Shown piece by piece: positions 48,656 to 57,523 of a stretch of DNA of 59,543 nt (its first letter is position 1; every line of letters begins with the position of its first letter). The translations under genes were made by a program, and so were the position numbers. The notes beneath the pieces are model-generated. The model saw only the letters and a program-made list of their open reading frames with translations. It was not told the origin of the DNA and searched no databases. Origin of the DNA: CAWIHA01 sp963835855 (GTDB lineage: Bacteria > Acidobacteriota > Terriglobia > Bryobacterales > Bryobacteraceae); contig CAWIHA010000029.1 in NCBI GenBank assembly GCA_963835855.1, forward strand, positions 1-59,543, given 5' to 3'.

Positions 48656-49336
48656 ATGGCAGCCAGTGCCAATACGATTCCGGGCCCGTTCACCACACCA
48701 GGATTCCAGGCCGGCCGCATGTGGCAACCGCCGACCCTCCTAGGCTACCGCACATTTTCGGGAACCAGATTGGATCCGGATTCCAGTCTCGTGGAGCGCT
48801 GCCTCAGCGGGGACGATGCCGCTTGGGAAGACATGGTAAAGACCCATACCCGGCGGGTCTACGCGCTGTGCTACCGCTTCACCGGAAAGGATGCCGAAGC
48901 CCAAGACCTTACTCAGGAAGTTTTTCTCCGCGTGTTTCGCACCCTGAAGACGTTTCGCTACGGTGAGGGATCGTTCGTCGTTTGGCTCACCCGGTTGACG
49001 CGCAATCTGTTGATCGATCATTACCGCCGGACCCGGATGGAGCGCGCGACGGATTCCATCGAAGAACAGCTCCCCAGGATCGAGCAGCGGGAGACGTTTG
49101 CCTCACGGACGGACGCATTGCTCGCCGACCGCGAAGCGAGCGAGCTTTTGCAGGCAGCGCTGGGAAAGCTCTCGCCAGACCTGCGGGAGACGGTGATCCT
49201 GCGCGATATCGAGGAACTGGAATATCGGGAAATCGCCCAGGTCTTGAAGGTGCCGGAGGGCACCGTGAAGTCGAGGCTCAACCGAGGCCGGGCCGAACTG
49301 GCCCGCCTGTTGCGAAAGCAGAGGGTCCTGGTATGA
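48656..49336 (+). CDS. ECF-family RNA polymerase sigma factor
   Basis: A 226-residue sigma factor of the RpoE/ECF class. Region 2 (DAAWEDMVKTHTRRVYALCY, DLTQEVFLRVFRTL, FVVWLTRLTRNLLIDHYRR) and region 4 (LSPDLRETVILRDIEELEYR, EIAQVLKVPEGTVKSRLNRG) are intact. A 40-residue N-terminal extension precedes region 2. GAGG lies seven bases before ATG 48656; GTG 48641 is an alternative. Its stop overlaps the anti-sigma ATG (ATGA), and three envelope genes follow, so it probably governs that operon and may autoregulate. A GGAACCTT element at about 48509 resembles ECF -35 boxes, but this is weak. Confidence 0.92.
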   Translation: MAASANTIPGPFTTPGFQAGRMWQPPTLLGYRTFSGTRLDPDSSLVERCLSGDDAAWEDMVKTHTRRVYALCYRFTGKDAEAQDLTQEVFLRVFRTLKTFRYGEGSFVVWLTRLTRNLLIDHYRRTRMERATDSIEEQLPRIEQRETFASRTDALLADREASELLQAALGKLSPDLRETVILRDIEELEYREIAQVLKVPEGTVKSRLNRGRAELARLLRKQRVLV

Positions 49337-49988
49337 ACTGCGCGGATCTGGAAATCCTGTTCTGCGATTACCTGGATGGCACGCTTGCTCCGGATGCCAG
49401 GGTGGACCTGGAGCGCCACCTGGCCGGGTGCGCTCGATGCGCGGCCATGGCGCAGACGTCTCCGCTGCCGTCGGTTTCATCGATCGCGCCGCGAAAGTCG
49501 AGCCGCCACCGCAACTGCTGACGCGGATTCTGTTCGAGCTGCCCTTGGCGCGCCATGCGCGGGCCAAGCAGCCGCACGGGTTCCGCCGGTGGCTCGACCG
49601 GTGGGTGCAGCCGGTGCTCCAGCCGCGATTCGCAATGGGCTTTGCGATGACCATCCTTTCGTTCTCGCTGCTCGAGCACGCCGCCGGCATCAAAGTGCGC
49701 AATCTTACGGCGGACGACCTCAATCCAGCGCGCATCTGGCAGCGGGTCGACGAGCAGGCTTACCGGAGCTGGCAGCATGCCGTGAAATTCTACGAGAAGT
49801 TGCGGTTCGTTTACGAGATCCAGACGCAGCTCAGAGAGTGGACTCAGAAAGAGCAGGAACTGAGAGGGCGGGCGGCGAGCCCGGAAGCAGCCATGGGCGC
49901 GCCCGAGCGGGAGCGCGTGCAATCCGTCCCTACCGGCCCAGCATCAAGACCGCGAACCGGCGCGCCGGAAATGCGTAATGAGAGATAG
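49333..49988 (+). pseudogene. Zinc-finger (zf-HC2) anti-sigma factor, frameshifted
   Basis: The first frame starts at ATG 49333 and gives CADLEILFCDYLDGTLAPDA and LERHLAGCARCAAMAQ, the zf-HC2 anti-sigma zinc site (C, HxxxCxxC). At about 49450-49460 the frame must change: the continuation is DVSAAVGFIDRAAKVEPPPQ and LLTRILFELPLARHA in the next frame, with a transmembrane helix (FAMGFAMTILSFSLLEHAAG) and a cytoplasm-distal charged tail ending at 49988. Loss of one G from a GG pair after GCGCA explains it. If real, the truncated zinc domain would lack its membrane anchor and the sigma factor might be constitutively active. Confidence 0.82.
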
Positions 49989-50000
49989 GAGAACAAAGTC

Positions 50001-50666
50001 ATGAATTGCTACAAGCACCCGGAGGTTCAGGCGGTTGCGTTTTGCCGGACGTGCGGCAAGCCTTTATGCCAGACCTGCCAGCGCCCCGTCGAAGGAACGA
50101 TCGTGTGCGAAGAACACGCGCCGCCGCAGGTGACGCCGCCGCCTGCTCCCGCTCCCCAGCCAATTGCGGCCAGCGCCTCTCCGGGCCTGGCCTTTGTGCT
50201 TGGGCTTATCCCCGGCGTTGGTGCGATTTACAACGGCCAGTATGTGAAGGGCATCATTCACGTGGTGATCTTCGGCCTGCTGATCAGCATCACCAGTTCC
50301 GGCGCCGCCTCCGATTGGGAGCCGCTATTCGGATTGCTGATCGCCATCTGGTATTTCTACATGCCGTTCGAGGCTTACCATACGGCGCGAAGGCGGCAAT
50401 TCGGCCAGCCTGTCGATGAGTTCTCCAGCCTCGTTCGGCTGCGGCCGCGCCATATGACGGGGCAGCCGATCGGGCCCATCGTGCTGATGGCGCTCGGCGT
50501 AATCTTCTTGCTGAATACGCTGGGCATCTTGCATCTCCAGCAGTGCGTGCGGTACTGGCCGGTGCTATTGATCGCCATCGGCGCTTATCAGCTCTACTGC
50601 CGCCTCGCGGGCGATTACGACCAGCCGGCCTCCCGTGAGAAAGGGACACCCAATGAACCGCACTAG
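50001..50666 (+). CDS. B-box zinc finger membrane protein
   Basis: A 221-residue protein. The N-terminus MNCYKHPEVQAVAFCRTCGK with LCQTCQRPVEGTIVCEEH is a B-box-type zinc finger; then a P-rich linker, a TM2-like membrane segment (ASPGLAFVLGLIPGVGAIYN, GQYVKGIIHVVIFGLLISI) and a terminal pair of helices of LiaF/DUF5668 type (IGPIVLMALGVIFLLNTLGI, YWPVLLIAIGAYQLYCRL). GGAG lies upstream of ATG 50001. Such proteins are common behind acidobacterial ECF or PadR regulators; probable role in envelope stress sensing, inferred from context. Its end overlaps the next start by 14 bases. Confidence 0.82.
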   Translation: MNCYKHPEVQAVAFCRTCGKPLCQTCQRPVEGTIVCEEHAPPQVTPPPAPAPQPIAASASPGLAFVLGLIPGVGAIYNGQYVKGIIHVVIFGLLISITSSGAASDWEPLFGLLIAIWYFYMPFEAYHTARRRQFGQPVDEFSSLVRLRPRHMTGQPIGPIVLMALGVIFLLNTLGILHLQQCVRYWPVLLIAIGAYQLYCRLAGDYDQPASREKGTPNEPH

Positions 50667-50865
50667 CGCGTTGCTCCGGGCCATCCGCGGCCCGGTCATG
50701 CTGATGATGCTGGGAACGCTTTTCGCAATCGACCACTTCGGCCGGCAGCCCATCTACCGGACCTGGCCGGTATTGCTGATCGTGTACGGAGCAATATGGT
50801 TTGTCGAACGGCTGGCGGCGGGAGGCGGAAACGGCCAGAGAAGGCCCGTAGGAGGCCCGGCATGA
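50653..50865 (+). CDS. Small LiaF/DUF5668-like two-helix membrane protein
   Basis: A 70-residue protein starting MNRTSALLRAIRGPVMLMML, with a first helix (GPVMLMMLGTLFAIDHF) and a second (RTWPVLLIVYGAIWFVERL). This is the short repeat unit also seen at the C-terminus of the preceding gene and the N-terminus of the following one, so three neighbours share the same helix pair. ATG 50653 was taken because the open frame before it overlaps the previous gene. Its stop overlaps the next ATG (ATGA). Confidence 0.78.
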   Translation: MNRTSALLRAIRGPVMLMMLGTLFAIDHFGRQPIYRTWPVLLIVYGAIWFVERLAAGGGNGQRRPVGGPA

Positions 50866-52322
50866 GACGAGGCTCGCTGGTGGGGCCGCTGCTGATCATC
50901 CTGATCGGCGTTTGGTTCCTGATAAGCAGCTTGCGCCCGAATTTGCCGCTGTTTGATCTCGCCGCCAGGTTCTGGCCGTTCCTGCTGATCGCCTGGGGCG
51001 CGCTGCGTCTGGTTGAGATTCTCATCTGGGCCGCGCGCGGCAAGCCTCTGCCGTGCCGCGGAGTGACCGCTGGCGAGTGGGTTGCAATCGTATTCATTTG
51101 CGTCATCGGCTCCGGCTTGTATGCGGCAAACCGGTTTTGGCCTTGGCAACACTTTGGCCTCATCGCCCCCAACGGGATCGAGATCTTTAGCCACAGCTAT
51201 GACTTCGCGGTTGCCGGACAAAGGACGGCGGCGCCCGCGCCGGTCCGTGTTCTGGTCGAGAACCTGCGCGGCGGCGTCCGGATCACAGGCGCCGACACCG
51301 CGCAGGTGAGCGTCAGCGGCCGGAAAACCATCCGTGCGATCGAGGAGAGCGACGCGAACTGGGCGAACCAGCAAAGCCCCGTTGAGATCTCAACACAGGG
51401 CGGCCAGGTGATCGTCCGCACGAATCAGGACCGCGTAACGGGCGGCGAGCGCGTTAAGACCGATTTGGAGATCGCGGTGCCGCGCGCGGCAAGCGTGGCA
51501 ATCCACGGCCGGCACGGCGACCTCGATCTCAGCGATATCGGCGGAGCGGTCGAAATATCGAGCGATGACGCGGACGTGCGCCTCGAAAACATCGGTTCGA
51601 ATGCGCGGCTGGATCTTCGCAAGAGCGGGTCGGTGCGCGCCGCCAACGTAAAGGGCGCATTCGAGATGAATGGCGACAAGGGCGGAGACGTCGAACTCGA
51701 AAACATCGGCGGCGAGGTGGCGGTCAACGGTTCTTATTCGGGTGATTTGCAGTTCCGTAATTTGGCCAAGACGCTGCGGGTCGCCATGCCGCAAACCAGC
51801 CTGCGCGTTGAAAGACTGCCGGGCCAGATCCACATGGGTCTCGGCGACTTCACCGGCGCCAACCTGATCGGGCCCATCCGTCTGTCGTCAAGCCGGTCGA
51901 GGGACATCCGGATCGAGCAGTTCACACAGTCACTCGATCTGACGCTGGACCGCGGTGACGCGACTCTGCGGCCTATCATCGCACCGGTCCCCAAGATCGA
52001 TGCTAAGACTCGCGCCGGCGACATCGACTTGGCGCTCCCCGTAGCGGCAAACTTCGAGCTGAGAGCGGCCACAAACCATGGCGAGCTCAACAACGATTTC
52101 GGCCCGGCGCTCAAGACTGAGTACCAGAACGCGAGCCACACGGGCGGTTCCCTCACAGGCAGCGTTGGCCAGGGCCCTGCAATTGTGTTGAGCACCGATC
52201 GCGGCTCGATCACCATCCGCAAAGACTCGGGTGCGCCGCCGGCTCCGATGGCACCGCTCCCGCCGAAAGGCAAGATCGAGCTCAAGTCCGGCCACGCCAC
52301 CCTCACGATCGAGAAGGACTAA
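50862..52322 (+). CDS. LiaI-LiaF-like/DUF4097 envelope protein
   Basis: A 486-residue protein. N-terminal DUF5668-type helix pair (GPLLIILIGVWFLISSLRPN, FWPFLLIAWGALRLVEILIW), another helix (EWVAIVFICVIGSGLYAANR), then a long DUF4097 beta-helix domain from about residue 130: repeated short strands such as VRVLVENLRGGVRITGADTA, DLEIAVPRAASVAIHGRHGD, VEISSDDADVRLENIGSNAR, ending ATLTIEKD. DUF4097 proteins are putative adhesin-like extracytoplasmic beta-solenoids linked to envelope-stress operons. ATG 50862 overlaps the previous stop. It is the last gene of the ECF operon. Confidence 0.85.
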   Translation: MRRGSLVGPLLIILIGVWFLISSLRPNLPLFDLAARFWPFLLIAWGALRLVEILIWAARGKPLPCRGVTAGEWVAIVFICVIGSGLYAANRFWPWQHFGLIAPNGIEIFSHSYDFAVAGQRTAAPAPVRVLVENLRGGVRITGADTAQVSVSGRKTIRAIEESDANWANQQSPVEISTQGGQVIVRTNQDRVTGGERVKTDLEIAVPRAASVAIHGRHGDLDLSDIGGAVEISSDDADVRLENIGSNARLDLRKSGSVRAANVKGAFEMNGDKGGDVELENIGGEVAVNGSYSGDLQFRNLAKTLRVAMPQTSLRVERLPGQIHMGLGDFTGANLIGPIRLSSSRSRDIRIEQFTQSLDLTLDRGDATLRPIIAPVPKIDAKTRAGDIDLALPVAANFELRAATNHGELNNDFGPALKTEYQNASHTGGSLTGSVGQGPAIVLSTDRGSITIRKDSGAPPAPMAPLPPKGKIELKSGHATLTIEKD

Positions 52323-52526
52323 CTGCGGGCAGCGGCGCCATTTCACTGGTCCAACGGGAATGGGTTGGCAGTGCGATCCGGCGCCGCGCAAGCATCGCAG
52401 CCGGCGAAGGCTGGCTTCAATTGGGCGTCACGGGTTCGAGCGGTGAAAAGAAGTGCGCGCAGGATCAGAACACCTGCTTGGAACCGCACGCAACTGATTC
52501 CGAGGACCGTAAGGGACTGATCAAAA

Positions 52527-52548
52527 GAGTTTTTCAGCAGCCTGCTAG
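52527..52548. repeat. Short repeat-like element in the gap before the deacetylase gene
   Basis: The gap 52323-52604 holds no gene. It contains GAGTTTTTCAGCAGCC followed by TGCTAG, a sequence I recognise from intergenic repeats and insertion-sequence ends of many environmental genomes. No second copy was found in this window, so its status as a repeat rests on general knowledge only. Confidence 0.3.
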
Positions 52549-52604
52549 AATACCTAGTAGCACCTGAGGTTCGGCGAGCGCATCGGGGGCACCGGCCGTT
52601 CAGC

Positions 52605-53555
52605 GTGGCAACCACTATGCTTAGAGGCGGAGCAGCCGCACAGCTTAGGTCCACTGTGCACCACGTTGCATTTCGGACGGGGCTTGCGCCATTCCTGGCG
52701 CACCGCTCACCCGGAATTCGTATCCTGATGTATCACGGAATCCCCCCCGCGGGAGCAAAACAGTTTGCAGCGGAAATGGGATTCTTGAAGAGACACTTCT
52801 CCATCCTGCCTTTAGACGCCGCTGTGCAGGCGCTCCGCGTGCAGGAATGCCGGCAGACGACGGTCGTATTGACGTTCGACGACGGACTCCGGAACAACTA
52901 TACAGTGGTGTATCCCATCCTGGCAGGACTCGGCATTCCGGCCACGTTCTTTGTCTGTCCCGGCCTGGTGGAATTGCACCAGTGGTTGTGGAACCATGAG
53001 GTCCGGGCCAGATTGCAAAGGTTGCCGGCGAACCGGATAGCGGCAGTAATGGGCTCATTTGGCGGCTCGCCGGTGGATGCCAACGAAGCCGTCGAATGGA
53101 TGAAGATTCTCCCCTTCACGATACGGGCACAGATTGAATACAGGCTGCGGGAGGAGACATCGAACTTTCAGCCGTCTGACGAGGAACGTGAATTGTACGA
53201 CCTCATGACCTGGGACGAATTGAGACAGCTTGACCCTCGAGTCGCCGCTGTGGGTTCGCATACTGTGTCTCATCCAGTCTTGCCGACTCTGAGCCAGGCT
53301 GAGTGCCGCCGCGAAATTGTCGAGAGCCGCGCCATGCTGGAGGCCAAGCTGGATCGCACGGTTGATCTGTTCTGTTACCCCAACGGCGCAGAGAATAGCG
53401 CCGTTGTAGACGAGGTCCGTCGTACTTACAAATGCGCGGTGTCGACCGAAAGTGGAATCGCCGGTCCCGAGGCGGACCCGTTTCGCCTCCCGCGGATTCC
53501 TGCGCCCGGTGATCCCAGTCTCCTTGCCTGGCGGCTTGTTCGCCCGAACGCTTAA
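52605..53555 (+). CDS. Polysaccharide deacetylase family protein
   Basis: A 316-residue carbohydrate esterase family 4 (NodB-like) protein. Motifs: ILMYHGIPP, the metal/catalytic TFDDGLRNNYTVVYPIL, IPATFFVCPGL, VGSHTVSHPVLPTLS (second metal motif H-(S/T)-x3-H) and LFCYPNGAENSAVV. These enzymes remove N-acetyl groups from glycans. No signal peptide is evident, so it may act in the cytoplasm or on a lipid-linked intermediate, as in some exopolysaccharide clusters. Start GTG 52605, alternative ATG 52617. The next gene begins two bases after its stop, so they are coupled. Confidence 0.88.
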   Translation: MATTMLRGGAAAQLRSTVHHVAFRTGLAPFLAHRSPGIRILMYHGIPPAGAKQFAAEMGFLKRHFSILPLDAAVQALRVQECRQTTVVLTFDDGLRNNYTVVYPILAGLGIPATFFVCPGLVELHQWLWNHEVRARLQRLPANRIAAVMGSFGGSPVDANEAVEWMKILPFTIRAQIEYRLREETSNFQPSDEERELYDLMTWDELRQLDPRVAAVGSHTVSHPVLPTLSQAECRREIVESRAMLEAKLDRTVDLFCYPNGAENSAVVDEVRRTYKCAVSTESGIAGPEADPFRLPRIPAPGDPSLLAWRLVRPNA

Positions 53556-53557
53556 CC

Positions 53558-55288
53558 ATGCGCAGCCTGATCCTGGATGGGCATAGCCGTGCGGCGATCG
53601 AGAGCGCCCAGGCCCTCGGCCGGGTAGGCGTTGCCGTGGATGTCGCCGCTGGAGATCCGGGCTGCCTCTGTTTTCGCTCCCGTTACGTCCATAACCGGTT
53701 TGTTCTTCCTGCTCAGACGAATGCGGAGTTCCTGGAGTGGATCGCGCGAATCCAAACGGAACACCGGTATGACCTTGTGATCCCATCGACTGAGGTCTCC
53801 CTGCGTTCCTTGATGGCCCTCCCGGAGGGGGATGAAATCCGGCAACGCGCGGTCTTATCTTCCAACGCATCACTTGAAATTGCGCTGAATAAAGAAGAGA
53901 CAAACCGCCTGGCCGCTCAGCTTGGCATATCCATCCCCGCTTCCGTTCTGTATACAACTCTTGACCAGGTCCTGCCAGTCAACCGCTTCCCCGTGGTACT
54001 GAAACCGTTGAGCAGCAAAGTGTATGTGGATGGAAGACTACAGACCTTCGAGGCAACGGTTGTTAGTGACGAGAACAAGCGGGCAGCAGTGCTCGGTGCT
54101 TTGTTGCCACACACGCCCGTGCAGGAGCAGGAATACATAAGAGGAACCGGGGTTGGGATCGAACTCCTGTTCAGCCATGGCCGAAAGCAATGGCATTTTG
54201 CCCACGAGCGCGTGCATGAGTTTCCGCTGACCGGCGGCGCAAGCACCTACCGCCGCTCGATGACGCCGCCTCCCCGGGTCTTGCGCGCTGCCGAGACTTT
54301 ACTGGAGGCACTCGAGTGGCATGGCGTCGCTATGGTGGAATTCAAAATGCGGCAGGATGGCGCATTTTGGCTCATGGAAATCAATCCCCGTCTCTGGGGA
54401 TCGCTGGCGCTCTCGATTGATGCAGGCGTAAACTTCCCGCTGGGGTTGCTGCTCGTCGCGTCCGTAGAAAAGCTGCCTCCGCAGCCAGCTTTCAAAGCCG
54501 GCTATTACACGCGGTATGTCGCTGGCGATCTGGAGTGGCTAAAGGACAATTTCCGCGCCGATCATTCGAACCGGCTGCTGCTGACCAGGCCGCGGCTTGC
54601 GAGCTTCCTGGAATATCTCAGACCGCTCATCGGGCGAGAAAGCTGGGATCATTTCGACGTTCACGATCTTGGTGTTACGTTCTCCTCCCTGGGCGAAGCC
54701 ATGAAGCGTCACGCGAATTTGGCGCGAATGGCCGTCGAACGGCGCACCCTGGAGCGCCGCGTGCGTGCTCACCACGCTGAGGTGCTGCGGGCGGTAACAG
54801 GGCCAGATCATGCCCCCCGCAAGATTCTGTTTGTCTGTTTCGGTAACATGTGCCGCAGCCCGTTCGCAGAATCTGTGGCGCGGCAGAGGCTGCCCGCCTG
54901 TATTGTTGAATCCGCTGGCCTTTCCCCAAGAGAGGGCATGCTCACCCCCACCCATGTCCGTGCGGCCGCGGCGGAAAAAGGCATCGATCTTTCGCGCGCC
55001 ACTTCCCAGCGCGTGACGGCAGCGCAGGTCGAGGCCAGCGACCTGATCCTGCTGATGGACCTCGACAATTACAGGCTGATGGCCGCACAATTTCCTGCTG
55101 CTCTCTCCCGCACCACCATGCTGGGGTTATTTGCGCCGGAACCGGTGGTGAGCATCCCTGACCCGTACAGGATGCCGGCAGCCGAGACGGATGAGGTCCT
55201 TCAGACGATCGAATCGGCAATCGATGGCTTGACGAACTTCATCTTGCGATGGGAAGCGGAATCGGCTGTTTGGCACGCGGGCGCGTGA
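53558..55288 (+). CDS. ATP-grasp enzyme fused to low-molecular-weight protein tyrosine phosphatase
   Basis: A 576-residue fusion. Residues 1-400 are an ATP-grasp ligase: ILDGHSRAAIESAQALGRVG, LVIPSTEVSLRSLMALPEGD, NKEETNRLAAQLGISIPAS, FPVVLKPLSSKVYV and the metal-binding FWLMEINPRLWGSLALSID. From about residue 425 a low-molecular-weight tyrosine phosphatase follows, with KILFVCFGNMCRSPFAESVA (CxxxxCRS, catalytic cysteine and arginine), SPREGMLTPTHVRAAA, LILLMDLDNYRLM and the acid loop IPDPY. ATP-grasp proteins join carboxylates to amines; the phosphatase usually regulates exopolysaccharide tyrosine kinases. With the upstream deacetylase this suggests a surface-glycan modification pair; the substrate is unknown. 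Confidence 0.88.
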   Translation: MRSLILDGHSRAAIESAQALGRVGVAVDVAAGDPGCLCFRSRYVHNRFVLPAQTNAEFLEWIARIQTEHRYDLVIPSTEVSLRSLMALPEGDEIRQRAVLSSNASLEIALNKEETNRLAAQLGISIPASVLYTTLDQVLPVNRFPVVLKPLSSKVYVDGRLQTFEATVVSDENKRAAVLGALLPHTPVQEQEYIRGTGVGIELLFSHGRKQWHFAHERVHEFPLTGGASTYRRSMTPPPRVLRAAETLLEALEWHGVAMVEFKMRQDGAFWLMEINPRLWGSLALSIDAGVNFPLGLLLVASVEKLPPQPAFKAGYYTRYVAGDLEWLKDNFRADHSNRLLLTRPRLASFLEYLRPLIGRESWDHFDVHDLGVTFSSLGEAMKRHANLARMAVERRTLERRVRAHHAEVLRAVTGPDHAPRKILFVCFGNMCRSPFAESVARQRLPACIVESAGLSPREGMLTPTHVRAAAAEKGIDLSRATSQRVTAAQVEASDLILLMDLDNYRLMAAQFPAALSRTTMLGLFAPEPVVSIPDPYRMPAAETDEVLQTIESAIDGLTNFILRWEAESAVWHAGA

Positions 55289-55394
55289 TTGCGCTGATCG
55301 CGTGGACTGGCGCTCGCCGGAGAGATTCAAAAAGCCAGCGTTCCGGATGGCGGGTTTGGGGGCCGTGCGCGCCCCTGCATTTTGCCGCAAGCTG

Positions 55395-56735
55395 CTATGC
55401 AATCGAGATCAGCCGGACATCCATGACGTTGGTGTTCGTTGGCCCGGTTTTCAGCAGGTCCCCTAGCGCTTCGAAGAAGTGATACGAGTCGTTGTCCGCC
55501 AGGCGCCGCGCGGCATCCAGCCCAAGGTCTTGCGCGCGGCTGAGCGTCGAGCCATCCGCAATCGCTCCGGCGGCGTCAGTCGGGCCATCGGTGCCGTCCG
55601 TATTGCCGCTCAACACCACCACGCGATCCATTCCGGCCAGATCGATCGCAGCCGCAAGCACGAACTCTTGATTGCGGCCGCCCAGGCCGTTGCCGCGGAG
55701 CGTCACCGTGGTCTCGCCGCCCGAGATGAGGCACGCCGGCGGCCTGATGGGCCGGCCGGAAGCCAGCGCCTCGCGCGCGATGGCAACGTGCATCCGCGCC
55801 ACGTCGCGCGTCTCCCCTTCGATAGAAGTGGAAAGGACGAGCGGTCGCAGCCCCAGTTCGCGCGCCTTTGCCGCCGCAGCATTCACAGCCCGGCGGTTAT
55901 TGCCGACGATCAAGTTCTGTGTCCGGCGGAACGCAGGGTCGCCGGCTTTCGGAGTTTCCGGAATCTCTCCGCGGGCGCCGCCCTCGATCCGGTCGCGCAC
56001 AGCCGCGGGCACGCGCTCCAGGATGCGGTACTTTTCCAGGACGGCCTGGGCCTGAATAAAGGTCGATGGGTCGGGAGCAGCCGGTCCCGAGCCAATCACA
56101 TCGGGGGCGTCCCCGATCACATCGGAGAGCAGCAACACGAGCACGGTGGCGGGATGCGCCATGCGCGCCAACTGACCGCCCTTGATCGCCGAAATATGCT
56201 TGCGGACCGTGTTCATCTCGTGAATGCCGGCGCCGGAGGCGAGCAGCAGTTTCGTGACGGCCTGCTTTTCTTCGAGCGTGATGGGTGGCGCGGGCATGGG
56301 CATCAGCGCCGAAGCACCGCCCGAGATGAGGCAGATGACGAGGTCGCGACGGGTAGCTGAGCGCGCGATCTGGGCAATCCGTTCCGCCCCGCGGCAGCCT
56401 GCGGCGTCGGGCACCGGGTGGCCGCACTCGTTCAGCTCAATCCGTTTCAGCTTCGCCAGGTGCCCGTACTTCACATTGACGAGGCCGCATTGGATGCGGC
56501 GGCCAAGCAGCCGTTCCATGGCGCGAGCCATCGCCGCGCCCGCCTTCCCGGCGCCGACGACGTAAATGTTTTCGAAGCCCGCCAGATTGTAGCGGAACCT
56601 GCCCGCGACCAGCGTTTCGTCTTCCCTCTTTACGTGGTCGAGGACGGCGCGGACGGGGTCGGCCGCCGCGAGCGCAGCGCGAAAGATCGCAAGCGCGTGT
56701 TTGCGCAAAGGCGCCATACGCCTGGCCAAGGACAT
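55395..56735 (-). CDS. Glycerate 2-kinase (MOFRL family)
   Basis: A 446-residue type II glycerate kinase (GckA/TtuD group) converting D-glycerate to 2-phosphoglycerate. Diagnostic: IYVVGAGKAGAAMARAMERL, HPVPDAAG, VICLISGGASALMPMPAPPI, the catalytic VRKHISAIKGGQLARMAHPA, LLLSDVIGDAPDVIGSGPAA, and the C-terminal MOFRL part GLGGRNQEFVLAAAIDLAGM with LSGNTDGTDGPTDAAGAIAD. Length fits the family. ATG 56735 lies four bases after the aroK stop, so it is in an operon with aroK. A weak GC hairpin (55359-55375) follows the gene. Confidence 0.92.
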   Translation of the reverse strand: MSLARRMAPLRKHALAIFRAALAAADPVRAVLDHVKREDETLVAGRFRYNLAGFENIYVVGAGKAGAAMARAMERLLGRRIQCGLVNVKYGHLAKLKRIELNECGHPVPDAAGCRGAERIAQIARSATRRDLVICLISGGASALMPMPAPPITLEEKQAVTKLLLASGAGIHEMNTVRKHISAIKGGQLARMAHPATVLVLLLSDVIGDAPDVIGSGPAAPDPSTFIQAQAVLEKYRILERVPAAVRDRIEGGARGEIPETPKAGDPAFRRTQNLIVGNNRRAVNAAAAKARELGLRPLVLSTSIEGETRDVARMHVAIAREALASGRPIRPPACLISGGETTVTLRGNGLGGRNQEFVLAAAIDLAGMDRVVVLSGNTDGTDGPTDAAGAIADGSTLSRAQDLGLDAARRLADNDSYHFFEALGDLLKTGPTNTNVMDVRLISIA

Positions 56736-56739
56736 GCGA

Positions 56740-57267
56740 CTAGAAGATCGGCAGGCGGCAGATCGCTTCGGCCGCCGCCTCCGGATCGTCGCCAGTGATC
56801 TCGATGCGGAAATCGGCGCGAGCGTAACTGGAGCGGCGCGCGTGGTAGAGGTCTTCGAACCGCTTGGGCTCGCGCGCGAGCGGGCGATTCGTGCAGTTTG
56901 CCACGCGCTGGCGGGCCGCCTCGAGCGGGCAATCGAGCCAGACCGTTACGCCGTTATCCTCGAGCAGCTCGAAATTCTCCGGCCGGACCAGGGCCCCGCC
57001 GCCGAGCGCAATCACCATCGGCGTACCTGTGCGGACAATCCTCATCTGCTTGCGGATTGCCTCGGTTTCGAGCTGCCGGAAATACTCTTCGCCGCGGGTC
57101 TCGAATATTTCAGCGATCGAGGTTTTCTGCTCAGCTTCGATCTCCGCGTCGAGGTCCACGAAATTCCAACCCAAGCGGCCGGCGAGCAATCTCCCGATCA
57201 CGGTCTTGCCGCTCCCCATGAAACCGGCCAGATAGATGCCGGGGGTGCGCACCAGTTTGAGGATCAT
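56740..57267 (-). CDS. aroK: Shikimate kinase
   Basis: AroK phosphorylates shikimate at the 3-hydroxyl in chorismate synthesis. The 175-residue P-loop protein shows GIYLAGFMGSGKTVIGRLLA (Walker A), NFVDLDAEIE (shikimate-binding DxD), FRQLETEAIR, VIALGGGAL and CTNRPLAREPKRFEDLYHAR (lid arginine). Length and motifs are typical. ATG 57267 follows no strong ribosome-binding site. It is the first gene of the aroK-glycerate kinase pair. Confidence 0.93.
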   Translation of the reverse strand: MILKLVRTPGIYLAGFMGSGKTVIGRLLAGRLGWNFVDLDAEIEAEQKTSIAEIFETRGEEYFRQLETEAIRKQMRIVRTGTPMVIALGGGALVRPENFELLEDNGVTVWLDCPLEAARQRVANCTNRPLAREPKRFEDLYHARRSSYARADFRIEITGDDPEAAAEAICRLPIF

Positions 57268-57523
57268 TCAGGCTGCTCCGCGTCTCGCTCGACGTACTCC
57301 GATTGGATGCAAAAAAAGAAAACCGGGACCCGTTGAGCCATAATGGTACCATGCAGCAGGGGCCAGTGCCGCTGTTCCCAGTGCTTCTCGTGCTCCTCCC
57401 TCGCACACCTCTCCTAATGACCGGGTTCTCGAATGGCTACGTCCCGAAGCAGCGAAAAATTGGGCGTCTCATGCGGATGCAGCCGTTCAACGGGCACAGC
57501 CACTCGCCGCTTCCATCGCCGCG

